Below are positions 19,902 to 27,520 of a stretch of DNA of 64,000 nucleotides, piece after piece. This DNA is from Alteromonas sp. V450 (GTDB lineage: Bacteria; Pseudomonadota; Gammaproteobacteria; Enterobacterales; Alteromonadaceae): the NCBI RefSeq assembly GCF_001885075.1, contig NZ_MODU01000004.1:310001-374000 (forward strand), read 5' to 3'. Position numbers and translations under genes: made by a program. How positions within the stretch are numbered: position 1 is the first letter of the stretch; each line of letters begins with the position of its first letter. The notes beneath the pieces were generated by a model. It did not search any database, was not told where the DNA came from, and worked only from the letters and a program-made list of their open reading frames with translations.

Positions 19902-19992
19902 GGAGAGATGGCTGAGTGGCTGAAGGCGCACGCCTGGAAAGTGTGTATACGTTAATAGCGTATCGAGGGTTCGAATCCCTCTCTCTCCGCCA
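19902..19992 (+). tRNA. tRNA-Ser (GGA)
   Basis: 91-base class II tRNA with a long variable arm; GGAGAGA pairs with TCTCTCC, anticodon GGA in CTGGAAA, and CCA is encoded. Its 3' end from 19963 is identical to the sequence at 23903 and is the attachment site of an integrated element, so the tRNA remains intact after insertion. Confidence 0.98.
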
Positions 19993-19995
19993 AAT
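19963..19995 (+). repeat. attL, left 33-bp repeat inside tRNA-Ser
   Basis: Identical over 33 bases to 23903-23935; spans the T arm and 3' acceptor through CCA plus AAT. The flanking bases differ on both sides of the two copies. Confidence 0.95.
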
Positions 19996-20002
19996 ACCTA
20001 CA

Positions 20003-20028
20003 AGCCCCTAATTCTCTAGGGGCTTTGT
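20003..20028 (+). terminator. Terminator after tRNA-Ser, supplied by the element
   Basis: AGCCCCTA / TAGGGGCT stem, 6-base loop, then TTGTTC. It replaces the native terminator displaced to 23939. Confidence 0.7.
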
Positions 20029-20086
20029 TCTATCTGGGCTACAGAGAAACGGCATAACCACCTACTTGTACAAAAAGGTGGTACAA

Positions 20087-21781
20087 ATGGGCATCATGGC
20101 TTCTTCTTATATTCCTTCATATTCCAAGTATTACTACATCAGAATCGTAGTCCCTCAAGACCTTCGTCCCATCATTGGCAAGCGAGAGTTTAAGTCCTCA
20201 CTTACGACCACAGATAAGGTTGAAGCTTAACTGCGAGCCACATCGTGGTTGAAGGAAGCCTACGAACAATTGGCTATGGCTAGACGTAAACTGTCTGGTG
20301 AGTCTGATGTAGAGTTGTCCTTCAGGGAATGCGTCATCATTGCTGAGCGTTGGTATGTTCGTATGCGTGATGAAGTGGAGTCTCAGGGGAATATGCTCTC
20401 TCATGTTTCTCGTGATGAGTATGAGCTCCCTAATGTTAGTAAGGGTCATCAAACCTTTGGTCTGTCTGACACTCTGAGTCTTCAGGGGAGTGAGGTCGAA
20501 AGAGCTAGTGAACAGCAACTTGACATACTTGGTGATGAGCTGGAGTCTAACATAGCTAGCCAGCTGGATATTGAGGGAATTACCGTACCCAAGCGCAGTA
20601 AATCCTATCGTCAGTTGGCTGTTCAGTTCTATCACTATCTGCACAAGTTTGAACGGCTTTGCATTGCTAGAGCTCAGAACGATTGGGAGAGTGAGCCTAG
20701 CCCCATGAAAATGGTTGAATCACCTCTCAAACCAAAGCCTCTGAGGAGTACGTCAGGAGTCTCTGAAAACGGTCTGTCTGAGGTATATAAGAAGTTCAGA
20801 GTGTCGCGCGAAGTCAACTCAGAAGGCGGTGAGAAGGTCTCAAAGACACTAAATGAGACTTACAACAACATTCAGCGATTTATCTCGCTACATGGTGACA
20901 AGGACTTAGTGGAAGTGACTTCTGCTGACTTCGTAGTGTTCAGAGATACACTGCTACAGCTACCTAAAAAGAAGAGTCAGGATGTGCGTTCGCTGCCAGT
21001 TGCTAAGCAAGTCGAGAAGGCCAAAAAGGAACGCTTGCCAACTTTGTCTAGAGCAGTCGCTAAGAAAAACTTCAACCTCGTTTCCAGTGTATTTACCTTT
21101 GCAGTGGAGTTGGGGTTAATAGATGAAAATCCAGCCTTGAAGGTGAAGCCTCCTAAGATTGCTAAACGCATAGAGGCTGAAGAAGACAGGGGATATACGT
21201 CTGAGGAGGTCACTAAGCTATTTAGTTTGCCATTGTTCACTGACCCCAATGCTCCAAAGAAATACGGTATGGCGTGTTACTGGGTGCCTCTCCTTTGTCG
21301 CTACACTGGAGCTCGAAGCGGAGAGATTCTTCAATTGAGGCAGTCTGATATTGATACTGACCATGAAGGTATCCACTACATTAACGTAAGACGCGGAGAA
21401 GGTCAGTCAGTGAAGAATAACGCCTCTCTCCGTCACATCCCATTACATGACCACTCGATTGAGCTTGGCTTCTTAGAGTTCGTTAATGGCTGTACTGATT
21501 GGCTATTCCCTGATGTGCCTGCTGACAAGTATGGAGCTAAATCCACTAAGTTTGCTTCGTAGTGGGGACAGGTCGTTAGAGAGCAGGGCATTGATATTCA
21601 CCAACCTACTCATGCCTTCAGGCATACATTCAAGACCATGCTACGCACGCTAGGGGCGCGTGACAGGGTTAATGGTGCCATTACAGGGCATACGTCAGGC
21701 TCAGTAGGTGATAAGTATGGGACTGTTTATCTGAAGACTAAGAAGGACGTTATAGAACAGATAGAGAGGTTAGATTTGTAG
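20087..21781 (+). pseudogene. Tyrosine integrase with two in-frame stops
   Basis: One continuous frame of about 564 codons interrupted by TAA at 20228 and TAG at 21560 without any frameshift. The N-terminal part (YYYIRIVVPQDLRPIIGKREF) is an arm-binding domain, the middle a core-binding domain, and the catalytic domain has ARSGEILQL (first Arg) before the second stop, with HAFRHTF, the GHTS His and the DKYG Tyr after it. So the second stop removes most of the active site. Both stops could derive from glutamine codons by single C-to-T changes. The longest open piece is 20249-21562. Unless stops are suppressed, it is inactive. Confidence 0.9.
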
Positions 21782-21854
21782 TAGCGATGAGGGTAGAACT
21801 CTTATTACTTGGTTCATACCCTCGTATTGGTTATTGCTTTAGTCAAATTGTAGC

Positions 21855-22760
21855 TTAGACAAGGTGAACTAACTCATTCCATGTGTCTTCATTTATGATT
21901 TCAGTCTGAGACCCTGTAAGGCGATTACTCAGAACAGCCTCTAGTTTTTTACCATAGCTACTAAATTTCCAGTCCCTACTAGCTACAGAGCCTAAGACGA
22001 GTAGATCAAGCTTTTTAGTAACTCTAGGGACTACTGTCGCGCCTAGCTGCTCAGCTTTCTGCTGTTGTGCCTTTCGAGTACCGCTTAAAAACTCCCCAGT
22101 GAAACAAACGCTTAACCCTTCCAATGTCACTTTCGTTTCAGTGCTAGTTGAAAAGTCCGCTGACATCCCATAAGCAAGCCCAGTTTCAAGCATGCGTTGA
22201 CCTGAGACTGCCTTTATAAGGTTTAGAAGGTCTGCTCTTTCTTCCTCAGTTACCACATCATCACTCAAAATATCATCAACTCTACTTTTGAGGGCGTTGC
22301 TGGGCCAAGTGTCAGCAAGTTCAGGATTTGAGGCTATCAGGTCTTGGAGACTACGTATTTCAGCGTCATTGAGGTCATCATCAGCGCTTATCCCGTTTAA
22401 AAAGCCTAGTAACTGATTGACAAGGGCATCGTAATCATTGCTCACGGTATCACCAAACTTGATGATGTCATCAAGCATTGCTTGTAGGTCTGACTTTTCT
22501 TCCGCAGTGATTACTGAGTCTTCAAGGATGTCTTCGATTTGTTCATGAATATCGATAAAGTCACCATCATTGAGGTTGAAGATGTCGTTATCTTTCCATG
22601 CTCTCAAGAATACCTCTTCAGTAGGATTAAGGTGCTCATCGCAATGGATACCATCGATAATCCCCTTAAGCGTCAAAACTGCCTTAGCTTTGTTTCGTTT
22701 GTAGTTTATAGCTACGCTATTAGGTTGCCCTTGAGAGTTCAAAGTATTGCTGGTGGTCAT
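21855..22760 (-). CDS. TerB-like tandem repeat plus BRCT domain protein
   Basis: Soluble cargo protein of about 301 residues. Two related acidic helical repeats of about 65 residues each (VLTLKGIIDGIHCDEHLNPTEE... and LLGFLNGISADDDLNDAEI..., each ending in an IEDILEDSVITAEEKSDL or VDDILSDDVVTEEERADL type motif) resemble TerB-like folds. The C-terminal 85 residues form a BRCT domain of the DNA-ligase type (GLSVCFTGEF, LGATVV, LDLLVLGS). BRCT suggests binding of DNA ends or phosphoproteins. ATG 22760 has GGAAGAG in front; ATG 22775 is the longer alternative. Divergent from the membrane protein gene. Function unknown. Confidence 0.85.
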   Translation of the reverse strand: MTTSNTLNSQGQPNSVAINYKRNKAKAVLTLKGIIDGIHCDEHLNPTEEVFLRAWKDNDIFNLNDGDFIDIHEQIEDILEDSVITAEEKSDLQAMLDDIIKFGDTVSNDYDALVNQLLGFLNGISADDDLNDAEIRSLQDLIASNPELADTWPSNALKSRVDDILSDDVVTEEERADLLNLIKAVSGQRMLETGLAYGMSADFSTSTETKVTLEGLSVCFTGEFLSGTRKAQQQKAEQLGATVVPRVTKKLDLLVLGSVASRDWKFSSYGKKLEAVLSNRLTGSQTEIINEDTWNELVHLV

Positions 22761-22816
22761 TGATTGCTCTTCCATGTTTATTCACTTGCATAGAATACCA
22801 TTACCCATTGTTTCAG

Positions 22817-22871
22817 TTAAACTTTAGTTTAATACCTTAGAGAGTTACGCTGTAGTCGATAGGTATACCTA
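22817..22871. promoter_or_regulatory. Two palindromes in the divergent cargo promoter region
   Basis: TTAAAC-TTTA-GTTTAA at 22817-22832 is an inverted repeat with 6-bp arms, and TAGGTATACCTA at 22860-22871 is a perfect 12-bp palindrome. Both lie between the divergent BRCT and membrane-protein genes and are plausible operators, though no regulator gene is in the element. Confidence 0.4.
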
Positions 22872-22942
22872 AGGACTATAGTTTACTATTATTCGAGCAC
22901 TGAGTTCTCGTGAATGAAAATAGTATCAAGGAACGTAACTAT

Positions 22943-23815
22943 ATGAGCAAGCAAAAGACATTTGAGTTTAACCCTTTTGTAGTAGATGAAAAACTACCCC
23001 TTCATAAGCTTTCAGCTTTCTGGTTACCAATCATTATTTTTCTTACCCCAGCTATTGCCTTAGCTCTACCTTATTTCTGTTTGTGCTGGCCTGAAACATC
23101 AAATTATGACCTATTGCTAAAACAACTAGGGTTTCCCACTTTTATCGCTTCACTTTGCTTGCCATTAACTGTAGCTGTTGGGAGGTTTCATGGAAGTAAA
23201 CAAAGAGCGAAAGCGAACAATCTGACAGAATCAAATAACACTTTTAACCATTATTATAGTCATAGGCAGCACTTCGTTGACTACCTGAAGACGAAGGAAA
23301 GCTCACTATTTAACGATATTATTGTGTTAAATGACGCTTATTTACTTTACTCATTTATCTTTGACAAGAACAGCGAGACTGAAGTTACTTTCAATCTTAA
23401 CTTTAATAACGTCAAAGAAAGACTCAAAAGCTACTACATTGGGCAGTTGAGTGTAAGGAGACTGGAAGTCTTCACTCGATTAGTTGAAACATCTCAAATG
23501 AATGGAGTACTTGATAATGTCCTTGCTCCACTTGGACTGTCCCTTGATTGGAGTAGATGGTATATCCTTGTGAATGAGAGGTTAGATCAAGACAAGTTCG
23601 AAGCTATCTTAGTTGAAAGAGTAGTTGACTTGTTTGTTGCTATTACATCATTTTCTTCAACAACGGACACACATATAGACGATCCATTTAAGCTGCGCTC
23701 AGACACCACAGAGGAGTTGAGAAGAATTGTAAGGTCTACCAACTTCCACGAGGAATATGTAAATAAGTTTAACGAGCTGCTGAGATTGGACCCCAATTTG
23801 CAAGAAAAACAGTGA
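22943..23815 (+). CDS. Membrane protein with two N-terminal TM helices (element cargo)
   Basis: About 290 residues. Two hydrophobic helices (about 19-45 and 55-74) are followed by VGRFHGSKQRA, NNTFNHYYSHRQHFVDYL and a long soluble helical region of about 210 residues. Architecture of two membrane spans plus a cytoplasmic domain recalls small membrane effectors of phage-defence systems, including those beside some retrons, but no reverse transcriptase is here and I cannot confirm homology. ATG 22943 is chosen for AAGGA at 22929-22933; GTG 22910 is a longer alternative. Confidence 0.8.
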   Translation: MSKQKTFEFNPFVVDEKLPLHKLSAFWLPIIIFLTPAIALALPYFCLCWPETSNYDLLLKQLGFPTFIASLCLPLTVAVGRFHGSKQRAKANNLTESNNTFNHYYSHRQHFVDYLKTKESSLFNDIIVLNDAYLLYSFIFDKNSETEVTFNLNFNNVKERLKSYYIGQLSVRRLEVFTRLVETSQMNGVLDNVLAPLGLSLDWSRWYILVNERLDQDKFEAILVERVVDLFVAITSFSSTTDTHIDDPFKLRSDTTEELRRIVRSTNFHEEYVNKFNELLRLDPNLQEKQ

Positions 23816-23902
23816 CAAAGATACAAAGAAGTTGTACAAAGGATGAATTGGCTAATTTTCTAACTGTTTGAATTAGAACAACTAAAATCTTATTGGTTAC
23901 AT

Positions 23903-23935
23903 TCGAGGGTTCGAATCCCTCTCTCTCCGCCAAAT
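23903..23935 (+). repeat. attR, right 33-bp repeat
   Basis: Exact copy of 19963-19995. It marks the chromosomal junction; the base pairs outside differ from the left copy. Confidence 0.95.
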
Positions 23936-23938
23936 TCA

Positions 23939-23967
23939 AAAAACCGGCTTTTTGAAGCCGGTTTTTT
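23939..23967 (+). terminator. Original tRNA-Ser terminator
   Basis: AAACCGGCTT / AAGCCGGTTT stem with TTTG loop and T run, a few bases beyond the right attachment repeat. Confidence 0.85.
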
Positions 23968-24013
23968 AGTATCTGTTGATGAGCGCCAGCGCGTCAACAC
24001 TGTTCTTTTTCGC

Positions 24014-24045
24014 AAAAATAAACCCGCAATGCCGCGGGTTTATTT
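24014..24045 (-). terminator. Terminator, downstream of the 24.1 kb gene
   Basis: AAATAAACCCGC / GCGGGTTTATTT, 12-bp perfect stem with a 6-base loop, flanked by an A run that reads as Ts on the minus strand; symmetric enough to work in both directions. Confidence 0.75.
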
Positions 24046-24103
24046 ACATTTTCATCTATACACTTCACAAGCCAGCACCATAAGTGCATTGGGCAGTTAT
24101 GCG

Positions 24104-24538
24104 CTATTTCGCAACTTGTTGGTACAGTTTGATTAGTTCAGGAAGTTTTTGCGCGTAAATCGCTTTCTTTGTTCCTGGGTGAAGTAATTGGCTTACGAAT
24201 GTGCGTAGGAAGCCAAGTACATAGGTTTGAACGCGGTCAGCGTCTGCTTCACTTGGGTTAGCAATAAGCTGTTCTGTTTCCGCTTGTACTTTATGTACGA
24301 TGGGATCCATGGTGTCTTTACCAGCAACAAGATCGTTACCCGTTTTTACCCCTTTACCGAGAAGGTCACGTACAGCGTCGTAAAGATCTGCAGAAACAGC
24401 GTTAGATTGCCCCCAATTTGCAATATTGTATTCATCTGCAATACGGTCAAGTTCCGCTTTTGGCGCGTCCGATAAAAGAAGGTTTTCGATAAGCTTGTGC
24501 GCTTCACTTTGTGACGCGGGAGTAGAAATATCTGACAT
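24104..24538 (-). CDS. Uncharacterised 144-residue protein
   Basis: Soluble, mostly helical, acidic; no signal peptide, membrane helix or metal motif is visible. I do not recognise the family. Codon use looks native and the gene has its own terminator, so it is probably real. First chromosomal gene to the right of the tRNA-Ser element, so it is unlikely to be element cargo. Confidence 0.75.
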   Translation of the reverse strand: MSDISTPASQSEAHKLIENLLLSDAPKAELDRIADEYNIANWGQSNAVSADLYDAVRDLLGKGVKTGNDLVAGKDTMDPIVHKVQAETEQLIANPSEADADRVQTYVLGFLRTFVSQLLHPGTKKAIYAQKLPELIKLYQQVAK

Positions 24539-24948
24539 AGTTTACTTCACATTTATTAAAAAGCGGCTTTTATAATTTCTCTCGCTAATCATGTCAAGAC
24601 GAATGACGGTTTAACCCTTTTTCCTTTGCGGGCTAGGTCAATGGACACACTCTTAGCGAAGCTGCGTTAGGCCATAAAAGCATCGATAGAACTAATCTCA
24701 ATCTATTAGTATTAAAAATAACTGCAAAATAAAGTACCTTAATTCCCGCTTACGCCACCAGTACTGTGCTTCATGGCAACATGATTGACTTCATCTTTGA
24801 TTTTTTAGTTTACATATATAAAACAAATTATTTACATAATTAATCTTACTTCGTTATTGTAGGAGTTAACACATATCGAGCCATGCCTAACGTTGTTTTT
24901 GTGGGTAAGGGCTTAAGAAAACAACAATAACAAGGAAGAAAGCTAAAG
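24539..24948. other. 410-bp intergenic region
   Basis: Divergent promoter region of the uncharacterised gene and the TonB receptor. AT-rich around 24790-24860 with TTGATT and TATAAA elements but no convincing promoter spacing. AAGGAAG at 24931-24937 is the receptor ribosome site. No ORF, RNA or repeat found. Confidence 0.5.
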
Positions 24949-27462
24949 ATGAAAACACGCTTACCTGCACGTTTAAACAAAACCCAAATTGCGTCACTCG
25001 TCGCTTTGTGTCTTGGCTTGTCAAGTCATAGTGGCATGGCTCAAGAAAACGAGCAAGACACAACAGATGAGCTCTACGAGCAAATTCTAATTACTGCGTC
25101 AAAACGAAGCACAGGCTTACAAGAAACGCCTATAGCTGTTTCTGTTACTAGTGGTGAAGCTATTGAGCAAACTCAAGTGCTTGATATTCAGGATATGCAG
25201 GCGTTAGTACCAACCTTGAGAGTAAATCCTTTACAGCGCTCAGCGAACACAAATTTTTCAATTCGAGGTTTTGGGAATGGCGCAAACAATACGGGAATAG
25301 AACCATCTGTCGGCGTCTTTATTGATGGGGTTTATCGTTCTAGAGCGGCTGCACAGATTGGCGACCTACCCAGGGTTCAACAAGTCGAGGTGTTGAGCGG
25401 GCCGCAAAGTACACTGTTTGGTAAAAACGCATCGGCGGGCGTTATTAGTATCCGAACCAATGCGCCTTCGTTTATACAGGAAGGTAAGGTCACAGTTGGA
25501 GTCGGTAATTATAACCAGCGCCTACTAAAAGGGTACTATACCAACGGAATTAGCGACGAATTTGCCTTTAGTGTTTCTGGTGGATTAAACAAACGGGACG
25601 GGTACACAGAAAGTGTGGTTGAAGGCATAGACGACTTGAATAATAGAGATAGATGGAATGTCAGAGGCCAAGCGCTTTATGAACCGAGCGCAGATGTAAA
25701 GATTCGCTTAATCGCTGATTACAGCGAAATTGATGAGCAATGTTGCACTGTTGCCGACGTTATTAATGGCCCAACAACGGCAATAGTGAGAGCATTAGGT
25801 GGCGTAGTATTGGACACAGATGACCCTTTTGCATTTGAGTCAGCGTTAAACTCTACTCCCGAAAATGCAGTGGAAGACGGCGGCGTATCACTGCAGGTAG
25901 ATGTCGATTTTGACACGTTTGCCCTAACGTCGATCAGTGCATTTCGAAACAATAAATCTAACTACATGGCAGATGTTGACTATACCACATTGGATATTTT
26001 AACTGAGGAAGGCCACACAGATATTGACACATTCACCCAAGAGTTTCGTCTTACCTCAACCGGTGACAATACGTTAGATTGGATGGTCGGCATGTTCTAC
26101 TTCTCAGAAGAAGTAGACACCGGTGATACATTGTTCTACGGACAGAATATTCGCTCTTATTTTGATGTGCTGCTTAACGCCGGCGTAGCACAAGCATTAG
26201 CTTCATTACCAACGCCCCTTCCATTTGATGCCGTTTTTCCAGATGGTTTCTTAGGAACCTTTGAACCGTTATACGGACAAACTCCTGGTACTTTTTTTAA
26301 TGCCAACCAGTTCGTGAACAGTGAGTTTTTACAAAAAAATGACGCGTTGTCTATCTTTCTCAACTTGGATTATCACATTTCTGATAAGTTAACGGCCACA
26401 CTTGGGGTAAGTTATACCGAAGATGAAAAAGATGTTTCAATTGAACAAGTTAACAATGAAGCGCTTTCTTCTATCGACTTAGTAAACGACCCTACGGTTT
26501 TTGGAGTACCGCTTGCCACAGCTGTACCAGCGCTAGCTGGGTTCATTCCAACGCTTCAGGGGGTGCAATTTCTTCCGCCGCAGCTTACGTTCCCTAATGC
26601 GGTAGAAAGTGGTAACACTAATGACGATAAGGTAACGTGGAGTGCACGATTTGCGTACGAGATAAATCAAAACTTCAACGTATTTGCTACTGCAGCTACC
26701 GGATTTAAGGCGTCATCGTGGAACTTATCAAGAGATACGCGTCCTTTTGCCTTTGACGAGTCAGCATTGGTATCGAATAACCTCACGCGGGCAAATCAAT
26801 CGTACGGCACCCGATATGCAGGTCCAGAAGAATCAACGGTATATGAATTAGGATTAAAGGCTAGATTTAAACGCGGTGCTTTCAACGTTACCTTATTTGA
26901 TCAAACGATAGAGGGCTTTCAGTCAAGTACATTTGTGGGAACAGGCTATGTTCTTGCGAACGCAGGTGAGCAGTCTACTCAGGGCGTGGAATTCGATTCG
27001 ACGTTCGATATAACCGACAACTTAGTCTTTAACTTTGCGGGCACAATACTTGACCCGGTGTATGATTCTTTCCTTGGAGCAAATGGTGTAAATGGTCCGG
27101 TTGATTTGTCCGGAGAGAAACCGTCTGGCATCCACGAGCGTAGTTATGTGCTAGGCCTTACATACCACCTAGAATTTGATAATGGTACAACAGGGTTTAT
27201 CAGAAGTGATTATTTACATGAAAGTGAAACGGATCTTGTTGAAAACGTGCCGCCAGAGCTTACACGTGAAGTGAATATGTTAAATGCAAGTGCAGGACTG
27301 ACATTTAACAACGGCGTGAGTGTGCAGCTATGGGTTAGAAATCTTACTAATGATGAATACTACCTGTCGGCATTCCCTCCGCCAATTCAAGCGGGAAGCT
27401 TCAATGCGTATCCAAATCAGCCTCGCACGTTTGGCGCGACGGTGTCATACATGTTTGATTAA
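24949..27462 (+). CDS. TonB-dependent receptor
   Basis: Outer-membrane active transporter, 837 residues. Signal peptide to about residue 31, a TonB-box-like segment (ILITASKR), plug domain 45-175 (TPIAVSVTSGEAIEQ, FSIRGFGNG, EVLSGPQSTLFGKNASAGVISIRT) and a beta barrel ending in an aromatic-type terminus (GATVSYMFD). It belongs to the broad family common in Alteromonas and sphingomonads for uptake of complex organic substrates; the substrate is not readable. It is convergent with the metalloprotease gene. Confidence 0.95.
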   Translation: MKTRLPARLNKTQIASLVALCLGLSSHSGMAQENEQDTTDELYEQILITASKRSTGLQETPIAVSVTSGEAIEQTQVLDIQDMQALVPTLRVNPLQRSANTNFSIRGFGNGANNTGIEPSVGVFIDGVYRSRAAAQIGDLPRVQQVEVLSGPQSTLFGKNASAGVISIRTNAPSFIQEGKVTVGVGNYNQRLLKGYYTNGISDEFAFSVSGGLNKRDGYTESVVEGIDDLNNRDRWNVRGQALYEPSADVKIRLIADYSEIDEQCCTVADVINGPTTAIVRALGGVVLDTDDPFAFESALNSTPENAVEDGGVSLQVDVDFDTFALTSISAFRNNKSNYMADVDYTTLDILTEEGHTDIDTFTQEFRLTSTGDNTLDWMVGMFYFSEEVDTGDTLFYGQNIRSYFDVLLNAGVAQALASLPTPLPFDAVFPDGFLGTFEPLYGQTPGTFFNANQFVNSEFLQKNDALSIFLNLDYHISDKLTATLGVSYTEDEKDVSIEQVNNEALSSIDLVNDPTVFGVPLATAVPALAGFIPTLQGVQFLPPQLTFPNAVESGNTNDDKVTWSARFAYEINQNFNVFATAATGFKASSWNLSRDTRPFAFDESALVSNNLTRANQSYGTRYAGPEESTVYELGLKARFKRGAFNVTLFDQTIEGFQSSTFVGTGYVLANAGEQSTQGVEFDSTFDITDNLVFNFAGTILDPVYDSFLGANGVNGPVDLSGEKPSGIHERSYVLGLTYHLEFDNGTTGFIRSDYLHESETDLVENVPPELTREVNMLNASAGLTFNNGVSVQLWVRNLTNDEYYLSAFPPPIQAGSFNAYPNQPRTFGATVSYMFD

Positions 27463-27480
27463 CGGTAGCTAGACCAAAAA

Positions 27481-27508
27481 AAACTCCGCTTAAAAGCGGA
27501 GTTTTTTA
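27481..27508. terminator. Bidirectional terminator
   Basis: AAACTCCGCT / AGCGGAGTTT stem, flanked by A run and T run, between the convergent receptor and metalloprotease genes. Confidence 0.85.
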
Positions 27509-27520
27509 TTTTAACGTTTC

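Larger units (their letters stand above)
19963..23935 (+). mobile_element. Integrative element in tRNA-Ser (about 4 kb)
   Basis: Bounded by 33-bp perfect direct repeats equal to the tRNA-Ser 3' end plus four flanking bases. Contains a tyrosine integrase pseudogene next to the tRNA and two divergent cargo genes. The terminator-like sequence after the right repeat (23939-23967) is evidently the original tRNA-Ser terminator, so removing the element restores a normal locus. No replication, transfer or phage structural genes are present. The integrase is broken, so the element is probably immobile on its own. Confidence 0.92.

Noticed and set aside
20198..20644. 148-codon antisense frame over the integrase
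   Set aside because: Shadow of the integrase coding strand; the real frame shows clear integrase domains.
22943..23815. Retron system (membrane effector part)
   Set aside because: No reverse transcriptase and no msr/msd-like RNA are present in the element; only the membrane architecture is similar.
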